This document shows positions 35,532 through 46,941 of a DNA stretch of 64,000 nt, piece after piece. The stretch covers positions 345,445-409,444 of the forward strand of contig KN834791.1 in NCBI GenBank assembly GCA_000827265.1. Reading direction: 5' to 3'. The stretch is from Collybiopsis luxurians FD-317 M1. Taxonomy: Eukaryota; Basidiomycota; Agaricomycetes; Agaricales; Omphalotaceae. Every line of letters begins with the position of its first letter. Within the stretch, counting starts at the first letter, position 1. The notes under the pieces were generated by a model that made no database searches, was not told the origin of the DNA, and saw only the letters and a program-made list of their open reading frames with translations. Position numbers and translations under genes: made by a program.

Positions 35532-36490
35532 ATGCTGAGTAGACAAGCTGTGGTGGTTCGGATACGATGAGGAAGGAGAGAGAGGATAGGTTGTATGACT
35601 GGGGGAGATGCAGGATTGCGTAGGTTTTATAAAGGTGTTGTTTCTCCATTGGAGTCATTCGCACAATGTACAGCAGATAGCATCAGCGAATTCGATCTCC
35701 AGTTCCTACCCGTCCAAACAATACGATGAGTGTGACAACTCAACAAGGATCCAATGCGTACAGTATATGCCCTTGAGTTGTCGTTGAGTGGAAATGAACA
35801 GGTCTGCGGCATTGCACAGCTTGATGAATCACAATGATGAGACGGACCCGAGAATATAACAGTCAATTTTGCGTTTACGAGGCTCGAGGGCAATTGATTG
35901 TCGTTGGTTTCAGGAGTCCAGGGTCCAACGGTATCGGGATAGCGCGGTGATTGTGGTCGGAGAGACGGAACCTCAAGTCCCTTGAAACTAATAGTGATAC
36001 ACTGTGCAGTTAAACTTGCCAACAGAAAGTCCTTGAAAAAATACTTGGTTAGTGCTAAAAGTAGCGTGCTCAATGCTCATCCCCGAAAAAAAATGTGAGT
36101 CAACTGTTGACAATACGTGGCTCGGCAGATGCCAATCCATATACACCTAGCACAGCACATTCCACATTCCAATGTAGGATTAGTCGAAATGTCACTATGG
36201 TGGCCAGATGAAAAAAAAGATATTGATGGGCCAAACCAGGGCGATCCTCAGTTTCAGGTTGCTAGCTGGTCGGGATTGTCAAAACTGCGATGACTGTAGT
36301 GTACACGTTCAAGGCCATGTGCCATTAAACGCCCGGCAGCGCCAACGCGTCCTCCGTCAATCCTTTGCGTCTACCAGCACGCGTCCAGTGGCTGTCGACG
36401 GCCGTTCATTTTTCTGCCCTTTCCCAATTCAATCTCCCGCTCAAAACAGGTGTTTGTCGCTGCCAATGTGATCGCGTGACTAGTGGAAGC

Positions 36491-36560
36491 TCGATCGCCC
36501 ACCTCCGTGCTCATAGACTCTCAAGGTGATCGTCTACCTCCTCCGTCCTCGTAGACACTC
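36491..36560. repeat. Two-copy imperfect tandem repeat
   Basis: GATCG.C.ACCTCC..GT.CTC.TAGAC.CTCAA occurs twice in a row with about 35-bp spacing. Confidence 0.6.
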
Positions 36561-37493
36561 AACGCCAGGAATCAACAATATGATCCGGCTTTCCGTGTCT
36601 TGTATTTTCTCTCCGACTCATATTCGCCGTGTCTCAGTAGGCAGATAGGCAAAATCTGCTACCAAGGACTATCTCGTGCTGAAGCTGTGCTTGAGATTTC
36701 AGCTTAGCCGAATTATCCACCCATCTAGTTCGGAGAGCTGTATTCCTGGAATTCGAAACTAGAAATCTCGCTTCAGGCTCTCCGGATGCGTTTTAGGTGC
36801 TGTTCATGAATTGTCAAGACACTATGAGTCACACAGCTCTTCGTTCCAAAAGCTGTAAAATAATATCGCCCATAATTTCTCTTCGAATATTCGACTACTA
36901 TTCAGGAACCTCACAAACGACTCATGTCAAGCTCCAAAGTTTCTCTTCTACGATTTTTTGAATATGTCGGTGAACCCTCTCGGAAGAACTTCTCGGTCCG
37001 TGGCGAAAACTTCGGAGACTACTGAGAAAAAAACCAAACCAGTCGCAACTCCTTAGCTACCGGTCGCCAAAGGCAATAAAAGTAAGCATGTGTCGATGTG
37101 CCTCATGACGCATTCGACAAGTTAAAATGCATCCTATCACAGAACTATATTAATAACTTGAACGCAAAATTGGCTTCCGTTCCACTTCAAATGACCTCTC
37201 CTTCCGTTGCGTTGAGGACCGAAACGGACCGTCGAATGACCTGCAAGGCAGAAGACACAAGGTCTTGAAGATGGTAGTCCAGAAATTTTGTTCACAGACT
37301 CTTCCCGTCCCTCGGCGCAAGCTGCTATTCATAGTTGTCCATTCCCATTACTTGCGTACTGTGGAGCTGTATTTATCGAAAATCATATCCTAATGTTGGC
37401 CATCGTCACTCACGACTCACAAAATTCTTGGATTCATGGTGAATTTTCGGATCGACCGCACCTCAAAGTCGTCCAAGAAGCAATGATCGTAGT

Positions 37494-37503
37494 GGTATAA
37501 AAC
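37494..37503 (+). promoter_or_regulatory. TATA box of GH12 copy 2
   Basis: GGTATAAAAC lies 49-58 bp upstream of the ATG at 37552. Confidence 0.55.
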
Positions 37504-37551
37504 ACAACTTGTAGAGGATGTTAACGATTTGAAAGTACAGCTTGCGTCAAC

Positions 37552-38767
37552 ATGTTCTCCTCGAAGCTCTCCATTCTGTTGTCTTTGCTACCTTTTGCCT
37601 TTGCTGCTCCGGCAGCAGACCTCGAAAAGAGGGAGGCTAGTGCAACAATGTGTGGTATGTTGGGTGAACCCCATTCGATTTTCTAATTTTTTTCACATGT
37701 ACCGTAAAGGTTTATTCGACACTGCTTTCGACGGCAACTACGAGCTCTTCCTAAATCAATGGGGTGCTTCAGGCGCAACTTCTGGTTCAGATTGCGCGTC
37801 TATCACTTCCCTCAATGGTAATACCATCGCCTGGACCACCACATGGACGTGGGTAGGCGGAAATGGGGTCAAGAGCTTTACGAACATTGGACTCAATGCG
37901 GGAATCAACCAACAGCTGAGCGCTATCTCAACTATTCCGGTGCGTACAAGCTCTGTTCTTTTTTCTGCGGCCGTCGGTCAATCACGTATCTTTTTCTGCT
38001 CTCCATCATGGTTCCCTACGTTTCTGTTCCATTTGATCACTTACATGCGGTACACTACACTGGCGACTGCGCATCACTGTTCTCCATCTGTAGACTGTCT
38101 GGGACTGGCAGCAATCGACTACTGGCACCATAGTCGCTGACGTTGCCTACGACATGTTCACCGCAAACTCTCCAGGTGGCACTGCCACCACCGAGATCAT
38201 GGTCTGGCTTGCTAATATCAACGCTGGCCCCATCTCGTCGTCGTTCAATGCCGCCGGGCAGCCGAATCCCGTCGCATCTGGTATCTCACTCGCTGGACAC
38301 ACTTGGTATGTCTATCTTCTCTGACATACGTCATCGAAAATCAATCCTTTAACCCCTTGTAATGCGCTGCGTCGAATCCGGTCCTGACTGCCCTTGCTAC
38401 AGGAACCTATACAGCGGTTCTAATGGTGCTAACGCTGTTTTTTCTTTCCTCCCGTCGACATCTGGGACACAGATCACCAGTTTCAGCGGTGACTTGATGA
38501 CGTTTTTCACTGTACGTTGTAATGTGAACTGCAGCATACAAATGATGGCTGACCTATCTCCTTTTTCTTGCTTTTGCGATGATAGTATTTGATTCAACAT
38601 GAAGGCCTTAGCAGTTCTCAGTTCCTTACCACGCTCCAAGGTGGAACCGAGGCTACTTCCGGTTCAGCTACTCTCACTACGTTAGTGCACACTGCTTTCC
38701 AAAATTTTGTGATTACAACTAACTCTGATTGGCTTACAGAACTGCGTACAGCGTGGTCATCAACTGA
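37552..38767 (+). CDS. GH12 endoglucanase/xyloglucanase, copy 2
   Basis: The signal peptide starts at the ATG at 37552 (SKLSILLSLLPFAFAAPAAD), with EKR before the mature chain. Exons mirror copy 1: [118 protein letters not shown] and TAYSVVIN to the stop at 38767. Both catalytic glutamates are present. The two proteins are similar through their whole length and share intron positions, so they are paralogs. They lie on opposite strands about 4.2 kb apart with the FSH1 gene between them, consistent with an inverted duplication. This copy has a clear TATA box 49-58 bp upstream, as expected for a regulated secreted enzyme. Confidence 0.95.
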
Positions 38768-39566
38768 AGTTGTACTTTGGATGGGCTGTCCTCAGGCTCC
38801 AGTAGCATGCTATGGAGCTGAATTATTATTATAATATGGCAAATGGTTCGTATTTTGAAGCAAGATAAACTCCACTTCTCTTCGATGTGGCCGATAAAGG
38901 TACATATACATAGTAATTGAAGATGATGCGCATAATAAGTTCGCGAAAATCGAAGGTTCGGAGTTATCGGAAGATTCTATCGGAGTAAAGCTTAAGCTGA
39001 TCAATGTAGAGAGGTCATTCGAGCGCTTGTAAATATTGAATATTGAGGTTTGAGAACTGGACTACACGTTCCGACGCCGTTGATTTACTGAAGACCCTTC
39101 CAGCTTCATCTTCCATACAAGCAGTGATACAAGTCTCTCTTCCCATCGGCCTGCATAGGCCTTCCCAGGAACTTTCAAAGTTTTGAATCTTGATCAGCGA
39201 AACGCGTTTCAATAGTCTTGGCCGGCGGACCCTCTCCGCTGCACTCTTCTTAAATCAGCATTTTTCAAGAGATATAGCATTTCTCAAGGTATCCATGCCT
39301 GCAGGGAGAGCTCTCAGGAAACACGGATGGGCCACTTGAAAGGTGATGTTCAACTGGTTGTCACGGTCTATGTAACTGATTGTGTGTATAGAAAAGCTGT
39401 CAAAGCGGATAAGGGGAAAACTTTTCTAATTTTATACAGAAATATATAAGCGATATTCGCTATTCCAGGCGCTCGAGTTTCCTCCTTTCCCTCTTCCCTG
39501 ACAAGCTCAGCAGAGCCTTTTCTGTCTTTCCAGCTCCACGTCTGATTCATCCACTCGTTCCAAAAC
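38768..39566. other. Intergenic stretch with CFEM promoter
   Basis: This is the 3' flank of GH12 copy 2, then upstream sequence of the CFEM gene. A TATA-like AATATATAAG lies at 39441-39450. No RNA gene is seen. Confidence 0.6.
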
Positions 39567-40262
39567 ATGCGTGTTCTAGCCGTCGTGTTGGTGTCCGTGT
39601 TGGCCTCCGCTTCTGCTTCCGAGAGTTTTTTCTTCAAGAGGCAGCAGCTCAATCTGCCCTGTACGTCCAAGTGTTTCTGTATCTTCAAAGCGATCTTACC
39701 TCTCGTGCTTTCACTTTCAAGCGTGTGCCGTTAGTTGCTTGGCATCCGCACCTACCGGCAGTTGTTCCACTTCCGACGAAAAATGCCTCTGCTCCAGCTC
39801 TCAGTTCATTGCCGGTGCCTCGTCGTGTATCGAGAGTTCGTGCTCTGGGAGCGATATACAGTCGGCATTGGGGGCTGCAGCGACTTTATGTGCGCAAGCG
39901 GTAAGTGCTTCTTACTTCAACTGCTGAAGTCTTATTGAATTGCTCCTCCCCCCTCCTCCTCCTCTAATTGTTCTATTCGGACAGGGTGTCACTCTTGATA
40001 CAAGTTCCATCATTGCTGCAGCTACTTCGTCAGCGTCGGCGTCGAACTCTACCGCTACTAGTCCATCCGCTACCACTTCGAGTTCGAGTTCCAGCTCGAG
40101 CTCCGCTAGTCCGAGGTACGAGGACGTTTTGGTTCAGCTTGGGAATGTCATGTAAGCTAATTGTCTTTCGATAGCTCCACCTCAAACGCTGCCCTATCCA
40201 ACAACGTTTTCTCTGGACTTTTGGGGCTAGGTGCAGGTGTGGCTGCGTTGGTCGCACTCTGA
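39567..40262 (+). CDS. GPI-anchored CFEM-domain cell-surface protein
   Basis: Four exons (39567-39660, 39722-39900, 39985-40115, 40175-40262) give 163 aa. A signal peptide (MRVLAVVLVSVLASASAS) leads to a KR site and then one CFEM domain (about residues 30-90) with all eight cysteines: SCAVSCLASAPTG, SC, CLC in SDEKCLCSSS, SSCIESSC and TLCAQA. The Asp before CLC is the usual haem/iron ligand of CFEM proteins. A Ser/Thr-rich stalk (about 95-140) and a hydrophobic tail (FSGLLGLGAGVAALVAL) with a small-residue omega site just before it indicate a GPI anchor. CFEM proteins act in haem or iron uptake, cell-wall stability or host contact. The gene belongs to the secretome block of this window. Confidence 0.93.
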
Positions 40263-41010
40263 GCCAACTCTTCATCTATCCTTAAAAGTTCTATCTATTA
40301 AGCTATACGCTCAATGTTCTTGGCGAATTTTTTTCTATATATATGGCTCGATATTTAAGTATTGCGGATACATACCAAGTTTGTTTCGATGACACGTGAG
40401 AGTTAATTCGCTTTTAGTGAGCTCGTTTGTCACAAAAGGGTGCTAGGGAACATGAAACGTTTTGCAGAACCAGTGCATCGACAGCTTTCTCTCCTTGAAC
40501 GCTCAGAGGACGACCGACTAGTGCATCCGAGCACAACACCTATGTTTCCTTGAAAATCCACCTGGATGTCCGGATATCTCATAATCTTTCGAAAGATCAT
40601 TCATTAATCAAACATTGTCATGATTGTTGTACCATGATTGATATGTGTTTACCAAGCGAAGAATAATAGAATCTAAAGGTGTCCAGAATGACACAGGTGA
40701 TAGTTGGCGTCCAAGGTGTACACTGATATCAGTGTACGGCACGACCGGGTGCAATCGTGTGAGCGTGCCTCGTAACTGGGAAGTGAGCTGAGCGAAGAAG
40801 CAACCTTGGTTAGGATCTGTTGAGAGTCAGCCACATCTGTTGCAGGAACAGAAGAGTATTTTTAGGTGAAGTTTGACTCACTCTTGAGGCCTGAAAATTG
40901 CGGAACTGTTTATCCAAAATGATATTGATGAATACAGGAATTTTTAGAGCTATTCGTATGAGAGATTGATGTGAATGGCAGAGTATTCGGTTAGTCAATT
41001 TACGCGGACG
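40263..41010. other. Intergenic stretch
   Basis: This is the 3' region of the CFEM gene and the upstream part of the decayed PriA-like copy. No coding signal is seen. Confidence 0.5.
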
Positions 41011-42110
41011 GCTAGGTATATAAAACGCGTCTTCGAATGACGCGTATTCAAATTATGCGTCCCGTACGTGAGAAAATCATCAAGGTATTTACAGCTTTGA
41101 TTTATCCTAATCCAGTAGATTTACCCCTGTTTTTGCTACTTTTCTTGGACAGCGTATTGAGCCATCTCGGTTCCTTTTTTGGCTTTGAGGCAACTGGCGG
41201 ATTTTGGATGCCAGCTGATAAATCCCATTCTCGACTCTAGTCTTGATGAGGGACAAAAGACGCGTTATCTGTGGTGAATGTGATAGCACTGCATGTCTGA
41301 TTCCAAGCTAAAGCGAGCTATATCAGTGATCCCTGAACCGTGAAGCATGATTCTTCTTTCCAAATGAGAGCCGAAGTACTAGTCTACATATATATTTTTG
41401 TGTCATCGCTAATAGACAGGTGATCAGCATACCACTTTGAGATGGTTTCAGTCGCACTTTACCAAGAGGTATGGGCTAACTTGAGATTGAAATCACTGCC
41501 AGGTACGCGTTTCAGCTTACATAGATCTAGTGATAAGAACAATAGTGAGCTTCTGCTTGGCTTCTGCGCCCTGGTGGATGGGTCAAATTCAACGGGCTAA
41601 GTGCGAACATCGATGAGTACTTGAAGCACAACACTTGTCCTAGGAAGCATGATAGTATCCCTATACTGGTTCTTATTTGACCCTGGTGGGCAGCGGGTGC
41701 TTCTGCTCTCCTCACAACTTATTCCGCATCGGTGGCTGCGGTCCCTTTCCTTACGTCTGTAACCTCTCTGGGAAGCTCGCGGTGAAGAAACCTACGTTTG
41801 CCAGTGCTGATGCTCTGGCTCTGCTTCTGAATATGTCGTTATCAGGATACTTTATGTTTTGATTATCTTCAAGTGGCACCTGGATTATAGGTGGCGGCTG
41901 CTCGTAATTTGTATCGTCCAGATGGCTATGAATGGACGGGACTATGCCACTTCTGGCACCATTGCAACATTGGCCGATGCACAGGTGCAAACAGTCAGGG
42001 ATTAAATGGTGGAAAAAGACAGAGAGAGTCCTGTTCATTCTCAAATATCTACGACGTATTTTCATGCCGTACCGTAGAATTTGCCCAGAATATAGTAGAA
42101 TAATCACCAA
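41011..42110 (+). pseudogene. Decayed PriA-like gene copy
   Basis: A TATA box (GGTATATAAAACGC, 41015-41028) heads a region with pieces that recall the intact PriA-like gene at 43159. Near 41736-41830 a frame reads CGPFPYVC, KLAVKKPTFASADALAL, comparable with the CGHFPH..SLKKRA..TFADAQAL part of the intact protein. Near 41880 the sequence TGGATTATAGGTGGCGGCTGC nearly equals the splice acceptor plus first codons of the intact exon 5 (TTGATTATAGGCGGCGGCTGC). Between these the frame is broken by stops, and the repeat modules are absent. I conclude it is a non-functional copy, with modest certainty. Confidence 0.45.
41056..41133 (+). repeat. Direct repeat A (78 bp)
   Basis: This stretch (CGTACGTGAGAAAATCATC, then GGTATTTACAGCTTTGA) matches 42531-42612 in order at roughly three of four bases, about 1.47 kb away. 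Confidence 0.65.
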
Positions 42111-42530
42111 TTCTAGACGAATTGTTGCGAGTCAAAAGGATGGAGAGACGATGAAAGGCGTACCTAAAAATGAAAACAGGACAATACAAGTACATTCGGA
42201 TGACCCTTGTCCTGAACTGGAAACCACCGGTGCGATGAGCGATACTCTTATCGTACAGACGTACCTATAGAGCACACTGTGCGCAAAAGGATACCGATTA
42301 AGTATGTTCATTACAATATTTCTTGATTAGAAAGCAACTCTTTCAATTTAAAATTCATGCCTGTAGTTGTATGGGCGGACTTGTGTTCTTCCCCAGCTGA
42401 AGATATATTTCCCTCTGCCGGCACTGGATCGGCTAATTTTTCTCAAAATGACCCGTCCCCATATTTTATCGGCTTATTATAGAAACCGTGTTGCATTACA
42501 TTCCATGGCTAGCGAAGAAACGCGTGAAGT

Positions 42531-42612
42531 AACGCGTCGCGTACGTGGGAAAATGATCATGGTATTTACAGCTTTGACTTGTTCTTATCGAGTAAGTTTG
42601 ACCTTGTTTACC
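42531..42612 (+). repeat. Direct repeat B
   Basis: Partner of 41056-41133 (CGTACGTGGGAAAATGATC, then GGTATTTACAGCTTTGA). It suggests this region arose by tandem duplication. Confidence 0.65.
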
Positions 42613-43080
42613 AAGGCCTTTTTTTTTTCTCTGTGCCACCCATCTTCTGCTTTTGAGTATCTCTTATCGGAGTAAAGAAATGACCGAGATGAACGGTCTT
42701 TGAATCTTAAAATCTGTAGTTCGCGTCCTCGCTTTAAGATTGTGATGATTTCATCCAAGTTTGGGGCAAAAGTGATTCTCTTAACTCTGTAGCTGTCAGA
42801 ACTGGCATTGGAGATCGATCGTGACCATAGGCAAGTATTGGGCGAGTGAGTTTAGTTTTTACGCTCATACTACCTTGCGCTCATACCTACTTTTTAGATA
42901 CGAGGTCTGACGCGTTCGGCGTATTTTATGTCGCAAATTCAGAGGCCAGGACTCGGTAAAAAGCGAGAGCCGATGTGAAGAAGCCTGGACTCCACTGTGA
43001 CTGCGTCTATCACCTGAAAGAAGCGCGTCGGCGGTGTCCAGAAAAGGTATACTGACCGCATTAGGAATCCAAAGAAATCA

Positions 43081-43093
43081 GGTATAAAAACCC
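43081..43093 (+). promoter_or_regulatory. TATA box of the PriA-like gene
   Basis: GGTATAAAAACCC lies 66-78 bp upstream of the ATG at 43159, followed by a pyrimidine-rich start region (CCTTCCTTCCTTTACTCTC). Confidence 0.65.
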
Positions 43094-43158
43094 TTTCCCC
43101 AACCAAATCCTCTCTTAGTTCTCTACCACCACCTTCCTTCCTTTACTCTCTCTTCAAG

Positions 43159-46100
43159 ATGAGGCTCGTCAACCTCATCCCCACTCTCCTTCTCTCTCTC
43201 CCAATCATTTTTCCCACTGCTGTCCTCGCTCGTCCTCGACGCAGTGGTCTCAAATCTTCCAAACCTGATTCTCTCGTCTTTCATCGTCAGCCTCGTCCTC
43301 ATCGTCTCCCTCAGCGTGATCTTATCGATATCTGCGTCAATCTTGACACGCTCATCGATGGCGATGCCTTGCTCCAACCACTGTTCGCCAACCTTCACCT
43401 CTGTCTCTGCTTAAAGGCAAGTTCTCTCGCTGATCTGTTGTCTCTATATCTCACTCTCCATTCAGGATCTCGACCTTTTCTTGGACTCTTTCGTCGAGTT
43501 GGACATTCTTGGTATCCAGTCTGAGGTCAAAGCTAAACTCGACCAAGCCGTACGTCTTTTTCGCGTCTCGCCTTTACTGACTCGCTCTGATATCTTTGTC
43601 AGTTCCATCATCAACCGGCCTGCGACCCTCTTCCGGCTCACGCTCGTCGTTCCTGCACCCCTGAAGAACCCTGCGCTTGCGCCTGCAACTCCGGCTTCAC
43701 CAAAGTTCACGGCGAGTGTGTCTGCCCTCTTCCCAAATCGGTCTGTAATGGCGTCTGCGGTCACTTCCCTCACGTATGTAGTCTTTCTCGCAGTAGACTT
43801 GCATTTTGACGCTCTCTTAGGGCTGCGGCGGCTATCCATCTTCTGTCCCTCGTTCTCTCAAGAAGCGCGCAGCCGAGCAACTCACGTTTGCGGATGCCCA
43901 GGCGCTTTGCGGGGATAAACGCGTCTGTGGTGTCTCTCCTCAGAGTGGCTCCGAGCGTTCTTTTGAGTGCGTCGATATTAAGACTACGTCTGAAAGCTGT
44001 AGGTTTTCTTATTTTCTCTTTCCTATGCTTGTGTTTATCCTTGATTATAGGCGGCGGCTGCTTGTATGCGCATCCATGGGCCCAAAGTAACCCTCAAACA
44101 ACTTTGACTACTGTCCGAGGACAAGATTGTACCACACTCCAATCTCCGCAAGCACTCGGCCACCGTTGCGAAATTGGACGATGCATTATTGATACATGTA
44201 CCAAAGGATACATCCCTACTAAGGACGGTTCAGCATGTGTTCCTTCCAGTCGCATCGTGCCTCGGACTCTGTCTGCTACTGGACTTGCTGGCCCTCATAC
44301 TCCTGGTCCAGCCAGCGTTCCCAGACGCGGCTTGACCCCTGCTAGAAGTGGAAGCGACATTGTGGTTACTGTACCGGGAGTCGCCAACGCTGACCTCAAT
44401 CTCGGCGATGGTTTGAATAACCTGGTGAATGACCTTTCCGGTGACCTTGGTCTCGGAAGTCTTATTCATACCGGGAACCTTGTAGAAAGTCGCTCTGAAG
44501 ATGAAGAAGATTGTGGTTGTGATAACGGTCAAGGTCAAACTACAGGTAGTTTTTATCTCATACTCTCTTTGCTCACCGATTGACGTTGACTTGCTGTGTC
44601 TAGGTACACCCACTGCTTCCCAGCCTGCTTCCTCTCCTTGGTCCCGACCCACTCGCTCTCCTTCGTCTTCGTCCTCTGGATATGGATATGAGCCTTCTTC
44701 CTCTTCTCCCGATGGATCCTGGCCCTCTTCCACTTCTACGCCCGGTACTGGCGCAGGCTCGAACCCGTCGTCGGGTTCTTGTCCGTCAACGTCTTCCGGT
44801 ATTTCCTCCTCTCCTTCGTCTGTAAGTGGAAGCGACATTGTGGTCACTGTACCGGGAATCGCCAACGCTGACCTCAATCTCGGCGATGGTTTGAATAATT
44901 TGGTGAATGGCCTTGCCGGTGATCTCGGACTTGGAAGTCTCATCCATCCTGGAAATCTCGTCGAAGGCAAACGCTCTCAGCCCGCGGATGGCTGTGATGG
45001 AGAAGATGGAAACGGAAGTGCTTCAGGATCTAACTCTGGGAATGGGAACGGATCGTATGGTTCTGGATCGACTCCCACTCATCCTCCGCCACCACCCCCG
45101 TCACCTTCTCCGTCCTCTGGAGCTGACGAACCTTGCCCTGACGATGGCACTGTCTCCGGTGACCCTTCTGCAAACAGCGGTGATATTGTGGTCAGCGTGC
45201 CAGGTATCACCAACACTGACCTAAATCTCGGTCCTGGATTGAATAATTTGGTGAACGGTCTTTCCGGTGACCTTGGTCTCGGAAGTCTTATTCATCCCGG
45301 GCATCTTGTCGAAGGCCGTTCAGAGGACGAGGAAGATTGTGGTTGTGAAGATGGCCAAGGTTCGGCTACTGGTTCGTATTCTTATCTGACGTTCTCTTCT
45401 CTCAGTGGGCTTATTGGCTAACGACGATTTTTCGCGTGCAGGAACATCCACACCCACTTCCTCCCCCTCGTCTTCTGGATCCGGATATCAACCATCATCA
45501 TCTTCCCCTGGGTATGGGTCTCAACCCTCGTCCTCCTCTTCCGGCGCTGGCACGGGCACAGGCTCTTGCTCATCTCAATCTTCTGGCACTTCCTCCTCTT
45601 CTTCGTCTGGAAGTGGAAGTGACATTGTGATCACTGTACCGGGAATCGCCAACGCTGACCTTAATCTCGGTGATGGTTTGAATAACTTGGTGGATGGCCT
45701 TGCCGGTGGTCTTGGACTCGGAAGCCTCATTCACCCGGGACATCTTGTCGAAAGTAAACGCTCTCAGCCCGCGGATGGTTGTGATGGAGAAGATGGAAGC
45801 GGAAGTGCCTCAGGATCTAACTCTGGGAATGGGAACGGATCGTATGGTTCTGGATCGACTCCCACTCATCCTCCGTCACCACCCCCGTCACCTTCTCCGT
45901 CATCTGGAGCTGATGAACCTTGCCCTGACGATGGCACTACCTCCGATGACCCTCCTGCAAGCAGCGGCGATATTGTGGTCACCGTGCCAGGTATCACCAA
46001 CACTGACCTCAATCTTGGTCCTGGATTGAATAATTTGGTGAACGGTCTTTCCGGTGATCTTGGTCTCGGAAGTCTCATTCATCCTGGACGTCTTGTTGAA

Positions 46101-46548
46101 GGTCGTTCTGAAGATGAAGAAGATTGCGGTTGTGAAGATGGTCAAGGTTCGGCTACCGGTTCGTTTTCTTATTTGACGTTCTCTCCTCTCACTGGGCTTA
46201 CTGGTTGACGACAAAATTCCGTATGCAGGAACACCCACACCCACTTCCTCTCCCTCGTCTTCCGGATCTGGATATCAACCACCTTCTTCCCCTGGGTACG
46301 GGTCTCAACCTTCCTCGTCTCCTGGAGCTGGCGCAAGCACATGTCCTTCAAAGCCTTCCTCGTCTGGCGCTCAGTCCTCCACTGGAAACAATTTTTCTGA
46401 GAAAGACATTGTCCTCAGTGTACCAGGTCTTACCAACTCTGATCTCAATCTTGGTCCTGGGTTAAACAACTTGGTCACCGGTCTCGCTGGTGAGCTCGGG
46501 CTTGGAAGCCTCGCTCATCCTGGACAACTCGTCGGGGGGCGTTCGTAG
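43159..46548 (+). CDS. PriA-like secreted cysteine-rich protein with six tandem DIVVTVPG modules
   Basis: Eight exons (43159-43416, 43466-43549, 43603-43773, 43821-43998, 44051-44545, 44604-45371, 45442-46158, 46229-46548) sum to 2991 nt, giving 996 aa. Signal peptide: MRLVNLIPTLLLSLPIIFPT. The N-terminal third is Cys-rich and PriA-like (CAC-CNSGFTKVHGECVCPL, CGHFPHGCGGYP, CGGGCLYAHPW, DCTTLQ, RCEIGRCIIDTCTKGYIPT). From 44349 a module of about 45 aa (SDIVVTVPGVANADLNLG, LNNLVN, LGLGSLIHP) recurs six times: near 44349, 44832, 45180, 45620, 45967 and 46405. Spacers are Ser/Gly/Pro-rich. Exons 6 and 7 each hold two modules and share their flanking introns, so a unit of about 785 bp was duplicated. 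Intron 1 (43417-43465) has a GC donor. The function of the modules is unknown. Confidence 0.9.
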
Positions 46549-46941
46549 GAGCAGATTTCAGCTGCCAAGTCGGATCGATCACGTTGCGCCGCCACCTTTG
46601 GCATCCTTCTCTTGGACTCTTGGACTCTTTTTACATTCTTTCTTTCTTCCTCTTCCTTTCTGGGCTTTCGTACCACTTCTGTGAGGCATGGACTCCAAGC
46701 TTTCGTCTTTGTTGTTATTTGTATTTTCTTTGTACTTTCTCCTTTGTATGTTTGTAGAGTCTAGCTTGCCTTTTGAGCATGTCATTGAACCAATTTTAGT
46801 CGCGTTCCAGTTCAAAGTTGGAACCTTAGTGATCCGCCTCAAACTAAACTAGCCAGAAAGTCATTATTCTCATTTTTAAAATTAATCCTGTAATAACCCT
46901 CGAAACCATCCAGTACACATATCCTCCGGCACAATAGCCTT
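46549..46941. other. Convergent 3' flanks
   Basis: This is the 3' region between the PriA-like and transporter stop codons. Nothing else is recognised. Confidence 0.7.

Larger units (their letters stand above)
35532..37551. other. Intergenic region of 2 kb
   Basis: No supported gene. An open minus frame at 35627-36073 looks like chance: it has no domain and no splice partners. A two-copy imperfect tandem repeat lies at about 36491-36560. The right end is the GH12 copy 2 promoter. Confidence 0.5.
42111..43158. other. PriA-like upstream region
   Basis: This holds the second copy of a direct repeat (42531-42612) and the promoter of the PriA-like gene. No other coding signal is seen. Confidence 0.5.

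Noticed and set aside
35627..36073. Open 148-codon minus-strand frame
   Set aside because: No recognisable domain, no splice partners and no homology visible by eye; looks like chance in a gene-poor stretch.
44230..44970. Minus-strand open frame across the repeat region
   Set aside because: It is the reverse of the repeat modules; the periodic codon use makes long antisense frames.
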